Positions 34,552 to 44,755 of a stretch of 64,000 bases of DNA are shown in pieces. The translations under genes were made by a program, and so were the position numbers. Source of the stretch: an uncultured Lachnospiraceae bacterium (GTDB lineage Bacteria > Bacillota > Clostridia > Lachnospirales > Lachnospiraceae); assembly GCA_945868435.1 (NCBI GenBank), contig CAMBLG010000006.1, positions 62,001 to 126,000 of the forward strand, given 5' to 3'. The notes under the pieces are model-generated. The model was not told where the DNA came from and did no database searches. It was given only the letters and a program-made list of their open reading frames with translations. Every line of letters starts with the position of its first letter. Position 1 is the stretch's first letter.

Positions 34552-35702
34552 GTTGGGTGAAAAAAACTCTAGGTGATATTTCGTCTAATATTCAAACTGG
34601 TCCATTTGGCTCGCAACTTCACCAGTCTGATTATTCAGAAAGAGGTATTCCTGTTGTAATGCCTAAAGATCTGATAGATGGAAGAATATCGGAAGAGTCA
34701 ATTGCGAGAGTCTCAAAAGAACATGCTGAAAGATTAAAAAGACACAAAATTGAATCAGGAGATATATTATATTCTCGAAGAGGTGATGTTGGTAGATGTG
34801 CCTTTACAACAGAACGTGAAAAAGATTGGTTATGTGGAACTGGATGCTTAAGAGTAACAGTTGATAGAGATAACGCTATTCCCAAGTTTATATTTTTTCA
34901 ACTTCAAAAAACAGAAACTATCGGTTGGATGATAAATCATGCTGTTGGCTCTACAATGTTGAACCTTAATACTTCAATACTATGTTCAGTTCCAATTGAA
35001 GTACCAGAAATCGAAGTTCAAGAAAAAATAGTTAATTATTTGTCTGTTTATGATGAGCTTATTGAAAATAATAAAAATCAAATCAAACTCCTCGAAGAGG
35101 CAGCACAGCGCCTGTACAAGGAATGGTTTATTGATTTGAGATTTCCTGGTTATGAAGATTGCAAGATTGTTGATGGTGTACCAAGTGGATGGAAAAAAGT
35201 ATACTTGCCTGATATTGCGCCGATTGTAACAGGAAAGAAAGATGCTAATTTCGGAACTGATGATGGAAAATACTTATTCTTTACATGTTCACAGGAGCCG
35301 ATAAAAGCACCATCATATTCGTTTGATTGTGATGCCGTTATTTTAGCAGGGAATGGTGATTTCAATGTTAAACTTTATAGAGGACGGTTTGAGGCATATC
35401 AGAGGACATATGTTTTTTCACCATTTGATTCTGATAATCTATTTCTATTGTATTATGCTGTAAAGGATAACATGAGACAGTTATTTCAAGGTGCAAGTGG
35501 TTCGACAATTAAGTTTTTAACAAAAAGAATGCTTGAAGAAATAAAGGTTTTTATTCCTGATGATACAACGATGCATAAATTTAATAATTTTTGTGAGGTG
35601 TATCAAAGAAAAATAGAGGTGTTGAAGCAACAGATTAACGATGCAAAAGAAGCACGGGATCGTTTATTACCAAAACTTATGAATGGAGAAATCGAGGTGT
35701 AA
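34548..35702 (+). CDS. hsdS: Type I restriction-modification specificity subunit
   Basis: HsdS (384 residues) has two target-recognition domains. TRD1 is about 1-150 (NIQTGPFGSQLHQSDYSERG; GCLRVT). The central conserved helix is VQEKIVNYLSVYDELIENNK and LLEEAAQRLYKEWFIDLRFP at 160-205, and TRD2 is about 210-330. The C-terminal repeat of the helix region is QQINDAKEARDRLLPKLMNG. The gene is more AT-rich than hsdM and hsdR, as expected for the exchangeable recognition part. The DNA target cannot be read from sequence. Confidence 0.94.
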   Translation: MSWVKKTLGDISSNIQTGPFGSQLHQSDYSERGIPVVMPKDLIDGRISEESIARVSKEHAERLKRHKIESGDILYSRRGDVGRCAFTTEREKDWLCGTGCLRVTVDRDNAIPKFIFFQLQKTETIGWMINHAVGSTMLNLNTSILCSVPIEVPEIEVQEKIVNYLSVYDELIENNKNQIKLLEEAAQRLYKEWFIDLRFPGYEDCKIVDGVPSGWKKVYLPDIAPIVTGKKDANFGTDDGKYLFFTCSQEPIKAPSYSFDCDAVILAGNGDFNVKLYRGRFEAYQRTYVFSPFDSDNLFLLYYAVKDNMRQLFQGASGSTIKFLTKRMLEEIKVFIPDDTTMHKFNNFCEVYQRKIEVLKQQINDAKEARDRLLPKLMNGEIEV

Positions 35703-35708
35703 ATTATT

Positions 35709-37637
35709 TTGAAGGATTTTGAACATAAAGATTATTTTAATGCCAGATTATGTTTCCGTGGCGATGAAGATAAAGTTGTTGCCATGTTGGATTCTTATGC
35801 TCAAAATCAAATTGATTTAACAGATATAAACAAGGTATTTGAACTTTATCATACAAAATTATTTTTTGAAATAGTATCTGATATTCCTAGGTGGACGGAA
35901 GAAAAATATAGTGAGTACAAAAGCAGGACGTTGAAATTAAATAATGTCGTTCATGAGTTTTTCAAGTCAATTACAGAGGATAATGTTGTTGCAATTTTTG
36001 ATGAATGCTATGTGAATTATTGGGACGACTTTAGAGATTTCTTTTATAAGCTTAAGACCTACACATGTTTTTCCAGAGAAAAGATATGTGATGTATTAAA
36101 AGGGCTTCATTGGAATACGTTTCAAATATTGCAAGATAAGGCATTTGTCGAATACTTTGACAAAGAGATTACACTGTTGCTTGAAGAGCAGGAATATGGT
36201 TTACGATTTATTGTTTCACATTATTTGGAGGAACACGAGAAAGAGCAAAAGGTATATATTCCAAGGAGTTTTACCATAGATAAGAGAGTTAAGCTGATAG
36301 AGGATTACCTTAAGGGGGACGATGTTAATCCCAATATCTTGCAACTTATCATAAATGCTAAACCTACTCCGGAATTACCTATAAGTCCTAAAATGAAAAA
36401 AATAGCAGACCAGAGAAATACAGAATTTTGGAATAGTAATAAGTCTGCATTTACGCATGAATATGGATTTTGCGTGTCATTCGGTTCATATGAAAATGTA
36501 AAGAATGTTCGAAATGAAAATGGAAATTGGACATTAGAATATGATACTGGATGGATAAAAAATAATACTGACTATCCAACGTTACTTAATAATTTCATAT
36601 ACTTGTTTGAATACACTGATAGCCAGGCCAGATGTACTTATGCATCAAATAATTATGGTAAAAGTGCCTTGACTGATTTCTTTTCAGTCAGAGGTAAAGG
36701 AATGTATAAAAAGGGAACAGCATTTGATATGTTAGAGTCTTTGTCTGATATTCAAATGGCGGGATATGTTAAGCAATTGAATGTTCTTGGTATTAATATT
36801 GAGGATATCGTAAAATGGTTTTTTGAAAGTTATTTGGTTGAAGAGTTTGGAGTTAGAAATTTTACGTGTAATATGCCAGAGCCAAATGATAGTCTTCTGA
36901 GTAAATGCAAAACATTAGCATCTGCTATTGATGGCGTATTAAGCAAGTACAAAATGTTATGTGATGATGGGGAAATTGATACGGAGTTATTTAGGTATAT
37001 TACAGATTCACCGCGAATAAAAGATGTCCCTAGTTTGATTAAGAATAAATACTGTTATGCAAACAGTGCTGATATAGTTAAAGAAATGAACTTTATGTTT
37101 TCTGATCAGAATATGCTTGCATATACAGAAAGGACAGGCTCAAAATATGATAATTTGGTTCAACTCATTTTGAACGAAGAAATAGGTATTGCAGATTGTC
37201 AACCATATAATCAAGAAGCAATTAGATGGTTGATTGAAAGAGGTGTAATATATCTTGAAGATGAAGTTATTAAATGTCAAAAAGAAAGAGTATTTATATT
37301 AAAAGAACTGTATGAGAAAAATGTGATTTCAATGCAGTATATCAAATCTCCAATACTTAAAGAAATGATAACTAAAGGAGAAATTGTAACTGATAATAAA
37401 CTGCTAACTAAACCGGAATATCAATATTTTGATTATTTGTTAAATAATTCTGAGTTTAGCGATGGAAAAGCTATCAGAAATAGATATATACATGACTCAA
37501 TCATTATTGACGAAAGAACCATGACCGCGGATTATTATACTTTGTTAAAGGTTATGATAATGATAATTATAAAGATAAATGACGATTGCTGCCTTAACGA
37601 GACGATAAAGGAGGAGGGGGATTTCTATGAGCTATGA
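35709..37637 (+). CDS. Unknown 642-residue protein embedded in the type I RM operon, candidate HEPN effector
   Basis: I do not recognise a family. It begins at TTG 35709, with GAGGTG ahead, six bases after hsdS, and its last 11 bases overlap hsdR, so it is a coupled member of the operon. The protein is soluble and mostly helical, with no P-loop and no signal peptide. Near the C-terminus, RNRYIHD (R590 to H595) fits the HEPN ribonuclease motif Rx4-6H with a polar residue after Arg. It lies in a helical context ending in a hydrophobic helix (YYTLLKVMIMIIIKI). A ribonuclease guarded by the restriction complex, in the manner of PrrC with EcoprrI, would fit. This is inference. Confidence 0.6.
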   Translation: MKDFEHKDYFNARLCFRGDEDKVVAMLDSYAQNQIDLTDINKVFELYHTKLFFEIVSDIPRWTEEKYSEYKSRTLKLNNVVHEFFKSITEDNVVAIFDECYVNYWDDFRDFFYKLKTYTCFSREKICDVLKGLHWNTFQILQDKAFVEYFDKEITLLLEEQEYGLRFIVSHYLEEHEKEQKVYIPRSFTIDKRVKLIEDYLKGDDVNPNILQLIINAKPTPELPISPKMKKIADQRNTEFWNSNKSAFTHEYGFCVSFGSYENVKNVRNENGNWTLEYDTGWIKNNTDYPTLLNNFIYLFEYTDSQARCTYASNNYGKSALTDFFSVRGKGMYKKGTAFDMLESLSDIQMAGYVKQLNVLGINIEDIVKWFFESYLVEEFGVRNFTCNMPEPNDSLLSKCKTLASAIDGVLSKYKMLCDDGEIDTELFRYITDSPRIKDVPSLIKNKYCYANSADIVKEMNFMFSDQNMLAYTERTGSKYDNLVQLILNEEIGIADCQPYNQEAIRWLIERGVIYLEDEVIKCQKERVFILKELYEKNVISMQYIKSPILKEMITKGEIVTDNKLLTKPEYQYFDYLLNNSEFSDGKAIRNRYIHDSIIIDERTMTADYYTLLKVMIMIIIKINDDCCLNETIKEEGDFYEL

Positions 37638-40600
37638 CTATTCAGAAAATATATTAGTGCAAGAGAGCGCAGGGCACTTGCTTGCTGATGAACTGGGCTG
37701 GCAGGTAGAACTTGCTTATAATCAGGAAATCCTTGGAGAGAATGGAACGTTTGGAAGAAGTTCCTACAAGGACATTCTTTTAGTGCGTTATTTTCAGAAA
37801 GCTCTTCGTACGCTCAATCCGTGGCTTACAGATGCTCAGGTTATAGAAGCTCAGAATACCTTTGAGAAGCATCTTTCATCCGCATCATTGATGCAGATTA
37901 ATGAAGAGAAGTATGAATATCTCCGAGACGGAATTCCGGTTACAGAGAAGAAGCCAAATGGTCAGACTGAAGAAAAGCGTGCAATGATTATTGACTTCCA
38001 GCATCCGAATGATATGGAGAGAAATCATTTCCTGGCAGTAAAGGAAATGAAAATTCATGGTGATCTCTATCGCCGTAGAACAGATATTGTAGGCTTCGTA
38101 AATGGTATTCCACTTCTCTTTGTAGAACTGAAGAAGAATTCTGTGGATGTTCAGAATGCATATACAGACAATTACACAGATTACCTGGATACCATTCCGC
38201 AACTGTTTTATTACAATGCATTTCTAATGTTGTCCAATGGTTTAGAAGCCAAGGTTGGTACACTGGGCAGTAAGTATGAATTCTTCCATGAGTGGAAAAG
38301 ACTTTCCGAGCAGGAGCAGGGAAGTGTAGCTCTGGAAACCATGCTTCGTGGTATTTGTAAGAAAGAGAACTTTCTGGATCTGTTAGAAAACTTTATCTTA
38401 TATGATCATTCCGGTGGCAAAACCGTCAAAATCCTTGCCCGAAACCACCAGTATCTTGGTGTTAATGAAGCAGTCAAGGCTTATGAGGCACGTAAACTGA
38501 ATAATGGAAAGCTTGGCGTGTTTTGGCACACCCAGGGCTCCGGTAAAAGTTATTCTATGGTTTTTTTGTCGCAGAAGATTCGTAGGAAGTTTGCCGGATC
38601 TCCGACCATTGTTGTACTTACAGACCGTGAAGAACTGAATTCCCAGATTTCAGATACGTTTGAAAACTGCGGATTATTGGGAAAAACAAAGGCATCCAAG
38701 TACATAGCGACTAGCGGTGAAGATCTAATCAGCAAATTGAAGGGGAATCCAAGTTTTATCTTTACTTTGATACAGAAGTTCAATAAGAAGGTGGATGAGC
38801 CGATTATACCTGACCACGACATCATTATTATGTCTGATGAAGCTCATAGAAGCCAGTATGGTATTTTTGCTGACAATATGGTTGGATTATTGCCGACTGC
38901 TTCAAGGATAGGTTTTACCGGCACACCGCTTCTGACAAATGACAATATTACAGAGCGTACCTTCGGTGGATATATCTCCATATATGACTTCAAGCGTGCA
39001 GTAGAAGATAAAGCAACAGTACCGCTTTATTATGAAAATCGAGGAGAGAAGATTCTGGATATCCATAATCCGGATATTACAGATAAGATTCTTGATGCCA
39101 TCGAAGCAGCAGATCTCGATCCGGAACAGGAAGAGAAGCTTGAGCATGAATTCGAAAAGGAAATACATTTGCTGACTGCAGAACCGAGACTTAAGTCTGT
39201 AGCCAGAGATTTTGTGTCGCATTACTCTGATCTGTGGACCAGCGGTAAAGCGATGTTCGTATGCCTGAATAAGGTCACTTGTGTGCGTATGTATAATTTT
39301 GTACAGGAATATTGGCAGGAAGATATCAAAGCCTTAGAAAAGCAGATACAGACCGCATCACAGCAGGAAGTTCAGGAACTGGAGAGAAAACTTAAGTGGA
39401 TGAAGGAAACAGAGATGGCTGTTGTTATATCTCAGGAGCAGAACGAGATTCAAACCTTCAAAAAATGGAATCTGGATATCAAGCCCCATCGTGAGAAGAT
39501 GGAAAAGCGTGAACTGGATAAGGAGTTTAAAGACAGCGAAAATCCGCTGAGAATAGTATTCGTATGTGCGATGTGGCTTACCGGTTTTGATGTGAAGTGT
39601 TTGTCATGTCTGTATCTGGACAAGCCGCTCAAGGCACATACTCTTATGCAGACCATTGCTCGTGCAAACCGTGTAGCTGAGGGTAAGAGCAACGGACTGA
39701 TTATTGATTACATCGGTATCGTTAAAGCTCTACGTAAAGCATTAGCTGATTATACCGCTAATGTAGGTGGTGGAAGTACCGACCCGACAATCGATAAGGG
39801 TGAGCTGATCGAAAGAGTTCTTGAAACAATAGCGGCCGCAGCAGAGTTCCTCAATTCCAAAGGTTTTGATTTGGATGATCTGGTATATGCAAAGGATTTT
39901 GCAAAGCTTTCCCTGCTGCAGACGGCAGCTAATGCTGTATCAGAATCCAGAGAAACAAAGAAGCAGTTCATGACATATGGCAACGAACTTAACCGTATGA
40001 TGAAGTACCTCGACCGTGATGACATTTCCAGGGCTGACCGTGAGAGAAAAGATGCTGTCATTGCCATCTTCGATGAACTGAAGAAAAAGAGGAAGCATAT
40101 TGATAACACAGACTTGATGGTGCAGATCAATGGAATTCTTGGAGATTACATAATGATTGAAAGAACACCGGATGATCATGAAATTGATAAGCGTTTCGAT
40201 ATCAGCAAGATTGACTTTGATCTGTTGCGAAGAGAGTTTTCCAAGATTAAAAAGAAGAATCTTGCATTCATGGATCTGGATGAACTGATCCAGGTAAGGC
40301 TTGATGCCATGCTCAAGGAGAATCCTCATAGAGTGGATTACTACGTAAGATATCAGCAGATCATCGAAGAATATAATTCTGAGCAGGACAGAGCCAATAT
40401 CGAGAAAACATTTATGGAACTGATGGATCTTGCAAATTCCATGAATGAAGAAGAACAGCGATATGTTCGTGAGGGCTTCAGCAGCGATGAAGAGCTTTCC
40501 ATGTATGACCTACTCTTTGATGAAAATTTATCCAAGGAGGATATCAGGAAAATCAAGAAGATTGCTGTAGACTTGTTGGATAAAATCAAGGCAAAAATCG

Positions 40601-40770
40601 CAGAACTGGATCATTGGACAGACAAGCAAGAGACCAAGGCGGAGGTCGATAACCTGATCGGCAAGATTTTGTGGGAAGAGCTGCCGGAGAGCTATTCTGA
40701 TCAGAGAATCTTTGAATATCGTAAGCTGATTTTTGAGTATGTCTATACGAGATATAAGCAGGTGGCGTAA
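37627..40770 (+). CDS. hsdR: Type I restriction enzyme, endonuclease/translocase subunit
   Basis: HsdR uses ATP to pull DNA and cuts unmodified DNA far from the site. The 1047 residues contain the PD-(D/E)xK nuclease (RRTDIVGF with Asp and FVELKKN with E-x-K, about 152-172), helicase motif I WHTQGSGKS (K307), motif II DEAH at 404-407, motif III GFTGTPL and motif VI QTIARANRV near 678, then a helical C-terminal domain that binds HsdM. It starts inside the end of the preceding gene (11-base overlap) after GGAGGAGG. All motifs look intact. Confidence 0.96.
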   Translation: MSYDYSENILVQESAGHLLADELGWQVELAYNQEILGENGTFGRSSYKDILLVRYFQKALRTLNPWLTDAQVIEAQNTFEKHLSSASLMQINEEKYEYLRDGIPVTEKKPNGQTEEKRAMIIDFQHPNDMERNHFLAVKEMKIHGDLYRRRTDIVGFVNGIPLLFVELKKNSVDVQNAYTDNYTDYLDTIPQLFYYNAFLMLSNGLEAKVGTLGSKYEFFHEWKRLSEQEQGSVALETMLRGICKKENFLDLLENFILYDHSGGKTVKILARNHQYLGVNEAVKAYEARKLNNGKLGVFWHTQGSGKSYSMVFLSQKIRRKFAGSPTIVVLTDREELNSQISDTFENCGLLGKTKASKYIATSGEDLISKLKGNPSFIFTLIQKFNKKVDEPIIPDHDIIIMSDEAHRSQYGIFADNMVGLLPTASRIGFTGTPLLTNDNITERTFGGYISIYDFKRAVEDKATVPLYYENRGEKILDIHNPDITDKILDAIEAADLDPEQEEKLEHEFEKEIHLLTAEPRLKSVARDFVSHYSDLWTSGKAMFVCLNKVTCVRMYNFVQEYWQEDIKALEKQIQTASQQEVQELERKLKWMKETEMAVVISQEQNEIQTFKKWNLDIKPHREKMEKRELDKEFKDSENPLRIVFVCAMWLTGFDVKCLSCLYLDKPLKAHTLMQTIARANRVAEGKSNGLIIDYIGIVKALRKALADYTANVGGGSTDPTIDKGELIERVLETIAAAAEFLNSKGFDLDDLVYAKDFAKLSLLQTAANAVSESRETKKQFMTYGNELNRMMKYLDRDDISRADRERKDAVIAIFDELKKKRKHIDNTDLMVQINGILGDYIMIERTPDDHEIDKRFDISKIDFDLLRREFSKIKKKNLAFMDLDELIQVRLDAMLKENPHRVDYYVRYQQIIEEYNSEQDRANIEKTFMELMDLANSMNEEEQRYVREGFSSDEELSMYDLLFDENLSKEDIRKIKKIAVDLLDKIKAKIAELDHWTDKQETKAEVDNLIGKILWEELPESYSDQRIFEYRKLIFEYVYTRYKQVA

Positions 40771-40809
40771 ACAAAAAATTATTGCAGAAACAAGCTGGGG
40801 AGAGGCAGA

Positions 40810-42720
40810 ATGTATTTAAAAGAAGTATATATAAAGAATTTTAGAAGTATAAAAGAATGCAAGGTTTCATTAGATGATTTTACGGTTTTTATTGGGGAAA
40901 ATAACGCGGGAAAAACTACGATTTTGGATGCAATAAGAATTGGTTTAAATAAGGCAATCAACAGACATTCTTTTGATGAATATGATTTTCATATGGACGA
41001 GAATGTAAATTCGCCCAAAGAATCTGATGGAATTAAGATCATTTATCATTTTGAGGAGAAGGATGAAGGCGAATGGGACGGTTATATTTCTGATACATTT
41101 ATGGACGTCATTCAATATCTAAAAGAAAGTCCTAATAAGGCATCTGTACTAATTGAAGTTAATGCAATTTTTAATGATGTAACAGGCGATATAGAAACAA
41201 AGACTATTTTTCTGAATCAAAATTATGAAGAGATAACAGGAAAATCTCAAAATATTGTTGGTAAATTTTTGCAGTTAACACCTGTATTCTATCTTCAAGC
41301 ATTGAGGGATATCAAAGATACATTTAGTCCAAAATCTCCCTTGTGGGGAAGATTTATGAAAAAAGTATCGATTTCAAAAGAAGACTTGGAAGAATTACAG
41401 AATCAAATATCTGGCTTGAATAAAGACATTATTACAAAAGATGAGAATCTAAAAGAGTTGGTCAATGAGTTGAATAAAATTCAAAATGTAATGGATTTTC
41501 AAGGAGAAGATATTGTTTCTATTGATGCGGTTCCACTAAAGACTTGGGATTTATTATCTAAGGCTCAGGTTGTAATAAATAATGGAAGTACGAGCTATAA
41601 CTTCCCAATTGATAAACATGGACAGGGAACTCAAAGTGTTGCAGCAATCTTATTATTTAAGGCTTATGTAAAAATACTTCTAAACGAAATGAGTAGAGAA
41701 GAAGCAGAAGCTATATTGACATTAGAAGAACCAGAAGCACATTTACACCCTCAGGCGGTTAGGTCACTTCATAAGTCAATAGATGCAATTGAATGTCAAA
41801 AGATTATTACAACGCATTCCCCATATTTTATTCAGAATATGGATTTGAAGAACCTGAGGTATGTACGGAAGGAAAATGGAGAAACAAAAATTGCTAAAAT
41901 TTTTGACCGATATGTTTTCTCTGTAAGTGATATTCCTGAGGGACTAATTCGTTTGAGCTCACGATTTTCGAATGTTATTGAGGTTGATGGTAATCTAAAT
42001 ATAGTTACGATAAAAGATCCAATCAATAGATGTTTGGAAGGGGCTATTAGAGGTTGTTGCCATCCATCCGATGAGACTATAGACGCTGTAATTGATAATG
42101 CCTATAGGATATTCAATATGGCTGAAATATGTAATTTAAACACTTATGTTCAACGTAGTCGAGGAGAAATATTGTTTGCTAGAAAATGGCTACTATATGA
42201 GGGGCAGTCAGAGGATGTTATATTGCCATACTTTGCAAAAATATTAGGTAAGGATTTTGACGCAAGTGGTGTGAGTGGGATTATTTATAGGAGTAATGGC
42301 TCGGCTGGACCATTTGCAAAGTTGGCAAAAGTTCTTTCAATTCCTTGGGTTATGTTAGCGGATAATGATGAGCAGGGGAGACAGACTATTGGTGAAGTAC
42401 GAAATTGCGGATATTCTGAGGATGTTATTAGTTCACAGGTTCTATTAAACAGTACAACTGATTTTGAAAATGAATTAGCTACTTCGAATCGTATTTTTAC
42501 TGATTATGAAAGCATTGTTGCTGAGGAAATTACTCAAGATATTATAGAGTTAAAGAATTCTGGGGATGTCGACGAGTACAAAAAGGAAATTGTGAAACTT
42601 GTTCAAAAAGGAAAAGTTGTAAATGCATACAAATTGTTGGATTTGTGGAGTGGTAATGCGTTAAGTGCAGATGACATACCAGAAGTTTACGTAAATGCTA
42701 TATTGGAGGTATGTGAGTGA
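40810..42720 (+). CDS. Gabija-like GajA: OLD-family ATPase with TOPRIM nuclease
   Basis: The 636-residue protein has an ABC-type ATPase split by an insertion. Walker A is GENNAGKTT (29-37), with Walker B LTLEEPEAHLHPQ near 306 and THSPYF near 337. A C-terminal TOPRIM follows, with YEGQSED (E464) and LADNDEQ (D518, D520). OLD-TOPRIM plus a UvrD-like helicase as an overlapping pair is the Gabija anti-phage arrangement, where GajA is a nucleotide-controlled DNA nicking enzyme. It is somewhat longer than the best-studied GajA (about 580 residues). A stand-alone OLD nuclease is less likely because of the coupling. Confidence 0.85.
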   Translation: MYLKEVYIKNFRSIKECKVSLDDFTVFIGENNAGKTTILDAIRIGLNKAINRHSFDEYDFHMDENVNSPKESDGIKIIYHFEEKDEGEWDGYISDTFMDVIQYLKESPNKASVLIEVNAIFNDVTGDIETKTIFLNQNYEEITGKSQNIVGKFLQLTPVFYLQALRDIKDTFSPKSPLWGRFMKKVSISKEDLEELQNQISGLNKDIITKDENLKELVNELNKIQNVMDFQGEDIVSIDAVPLKTWDLLSKAQVVINNGSTSYNFPIDKHGQGTQSVAAILLFKAYVKILLNEMSREEAEAILTLEEPEAHLHPQAVRSLHKSIDAIECQKIITTHSPYFIQNMDLKNLRYVRKENGETKIAKIFDRYVFSVSDIPEGLIRLSSRFSNVIEVDGNLNIVTIKDPINRCLEGAIRGCCHPSDETIDAVIDNAYRIFNMAEICNLNTYVQRSRGEILFARKWLLYEGQSEDVILPYFAKILGKDFDASGVSGIIYRSNGSAGPFAKLAKVLSIPWVMLADNDEQGRQTIGEVRNCGYSEDVISSQVLLNSTTDFENELATSNRIFTDYESIVAEEITQDIIELKNSGDVDEYKKEIVKLVQKGKVVNAYKLLDLWSGNALSADDIPEVYVNAILEVCE

Positions 42721-44624
42721 TGGCAGAGAAGAAATATACAGAGTCTCAAAAAATGGCCATTGAGTGGAATGATGGACCAGTAATAGTCTTGGCAGGACCT
42801 GGATCAGGAAAAACTGCTGTGTTGACAGAGAGAATAAAGAGAATTTTATTGAACAGTCAGGATCAGAGTTTTAGAGTGTTGGCATTAACTTTTACAAATA
42901 AAGCAGCTGCAGAAATGAGTGAAAGAATACTAGATGGAAATCAAGAGAATGACCATCGTTTATTTATAGGAACCTTTCATTCATTTTGCTCAGAAGTACT
43001 TCGAAATCATGGTACTTATGTCGGTATAAATTCGAATTTTGAAATATACAGTTCGGATGATGACATAAATGATATTATTTCTGATCTTCAGTTGAAATAT
43101 AATGAGGAGAACGGAGATACTATACCCGATAATATTAATGTTGGAAAAGCAATAAAGTATTTTGAAAAACATTTATGTATCAGCGATGGAGATTTAGATG
43201 TAGTGATGCCCAAAACAGCATATGCCCGCGAATATAAATGGTTTTATCATAAATATATAGAGTATATGTTGGCTAACAATGTGTTAGATTTTGATATGTT
43301 AATACTTATGACATTTCGGCTGTTTAAGGAAAATCCTGGTATCGCTAAAATATATGCTAGAACATATAAATATATCAATATCGATGAATTTCAAGATACA
43401 AACTATGGTCAATACATGCTTATAAAATGCATGTGTGGGACTAAAAATAATAATTTATTTATCGTTGCAGATGATGATCAGGTTATTTATGGATGGAACG
43501 GAGCAAGCCATAAAAGAATCACAGAGTTTAGGGAAGATTATAATGCTGAATTGATTCAGCTCAACCAAAATTTCAGATGTCCTAAGGAAGTTATATTGGC
43601 AGCAAATAAGTTGATAGCACATAATTCTTCTAGAACTGTGTCAAAAAAACCATTGGAATCAATGAAAGTACTTCCGGAAGAAAACCATGTTTTTATGAAC
43701 TCCTTTGACGATTATATAGAGGAAATGTCATTCGTTGCTGGGTTAACTAAAAAGATCCATGAAGAAAATCCTGACGATTCAATCTGCGTTATTGCAAGAA
43801 ATAACAGACTTTTAGAAACGGCATTTGAAGAAGCAGAAAAAGTTGGCGTCGAGTGTGAAAAGTCTAAACGTAAGACAGACTTCGAAACACCTTACGTACT
43901 CTTACTTTATTTATTACTCAAATTAGCAAATCATAGGAATGATATTAAGGTATTAAAGCAGATAATTGCTATTTTTGAACAAGCTTTATTAATATCTATT
44001 AATTTGGAAGAAGTGCTTACTAATGCCGAATTGTCCAATCAGGATTATATGAGTGCTTTATCCGAAGAGATAAAAGGCAAACTTGGTGATGATAATTTTG
44101 AGAAGAGCTTTGAATTAGAGTTATCGGAAGGAAAGAATTTCATTTCATTCATTCAGAAAGCATTTGATTGGTCAGAAAATAGAATTGATCAAATAGAGGA
44201 TGAGTCTCATAAGGAGCAAGCGAAGCAAGAATTTTTGATTGAAAAAAAGATATGGACTGATTTTGAGAGACATCTTAGCTATAATTATGATCTAGATGAA
44301 ATAACCGTAGCAACGTATATGCAGGAATTTGCAATGATTTCAAAAGAATCAGAGCCAGCAAAAGATGCGGTTCAGTTTTTAACTATTCATGCCTCAAAGG
44401 GAAAAGAATTTGATCATGTTATTTTGATAGGAATGGTGAATGATGAACTGCCATCATTTCAAAGTATGAAAAAAGGGATTGATAGTGTTGAAATGGAGGA
44501 AGAACGTAGAAATTGCTTTGTAGCAATTACAAGAACTCAGAAAAAATTGTACTTAACATATTCTGCTAAATATTATGGATGGAGAAAGAATCCTTCCTTG
44601 TTTTTAAATGAAATGTTCTCTTAA
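42720..44624 (+). CDS. Gabija-like GajB: UvrD/PcrA-type helicase
   Basis: This is a superfamily 1A helicase of 634 residues: Walker A GPGSGKT (26-32), ALTFTNKAAAEMSERI (motif Ia), GTFHSFC, NIDEFQDTNYGQY (motif II), VADDDQVIYGWNGA (motif III), LNQNFRCP (motif IV) and TIHASKGKEFDHVILIG (motif V). It opens with TGATG, sharing one base with the gajA stop. A GTG one codon earlier is possible. In Gabija, GajB joins a GajA tetramer and is thought to sense DNA ends and nucleotides. It is longer than the reference GajB (about 490 residues), keeping a fuller 2B region. Confidence 0.85.
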   Translation: MAEKKYTESQKMAIEWNDGPVIVLAGPGSGKTAVLTERIKRILLNSQDQSFRVLALTFTNKAAAEMSERILDGNQENDHRLFIGTFHSFCSEVLRNHGTYVGINSNFEIYSSDDDINDIISDLQLKYNEENGDTIPDNINVGKAIKYFEKHLCISDGDLDVVMPKTAYAREYKWFYHKYIEYMLANNVLDFDMLILMTFRLFKENPGIAKIYARTYKYINIDEFQDTNYGQYMLIKCMCGTKNNNLFIVADDDQVIYGWNGASHKRITEFREDYNAELIQLNQNFRCPKEVILAANKLIAHNSSRTVSKKPLESMKVLPEENHVFMNSFDDYIEEMSFVAGLTKKIHEENPDDSICVIARNNRLLETAFEEAEKVGVECEKSKRKTDFETPYVLLLYLLLKLANHRNDIKVLKQIIAIFEQALLISINLEEVLTNAELSNQDYMSALSEEIKGKLGDDNFEKSFELELSEGKNFISFIQKAFDWSENRIDQIEDESHKEQAKQEFLIEKKIWTDFERHLSYNYDLDEITVATYMQEFAMISKESEPAKDAVQFLTIHASKGKEFDHVILIGMVNDELPSFQSMKKGIDSVEMEEERRNCFVAITRTQKKLYLTYSAKYYGWRKNPSLFLNEMFS

Positions 44625-44652
44625 ATAATAATTGTTTTATCCATTAGGCACT

Positions 44653-44703
44653 AAGGGCGCACTTCTATACCTACCTATAGGCAGGTATGGGGTGCGCCTT
44701 TTC
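44653..44703 (+). terminator. Terminator after the Gabija-like pair
   Basis: GGCGCAC (44656) pairs with GTGCGCC (44692-44698), and inside it ATACCT pairs with AGGTAT, giving a long two-part hairpin followed by TTTTCT. It closes the defence cargo. Confidence 0.8.
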
Positions 44704-44755
44704 TCATGCGAAAAGGAGTTGCGGGAATTCTCCCGGACAAGCCTACGTCTTGTGT

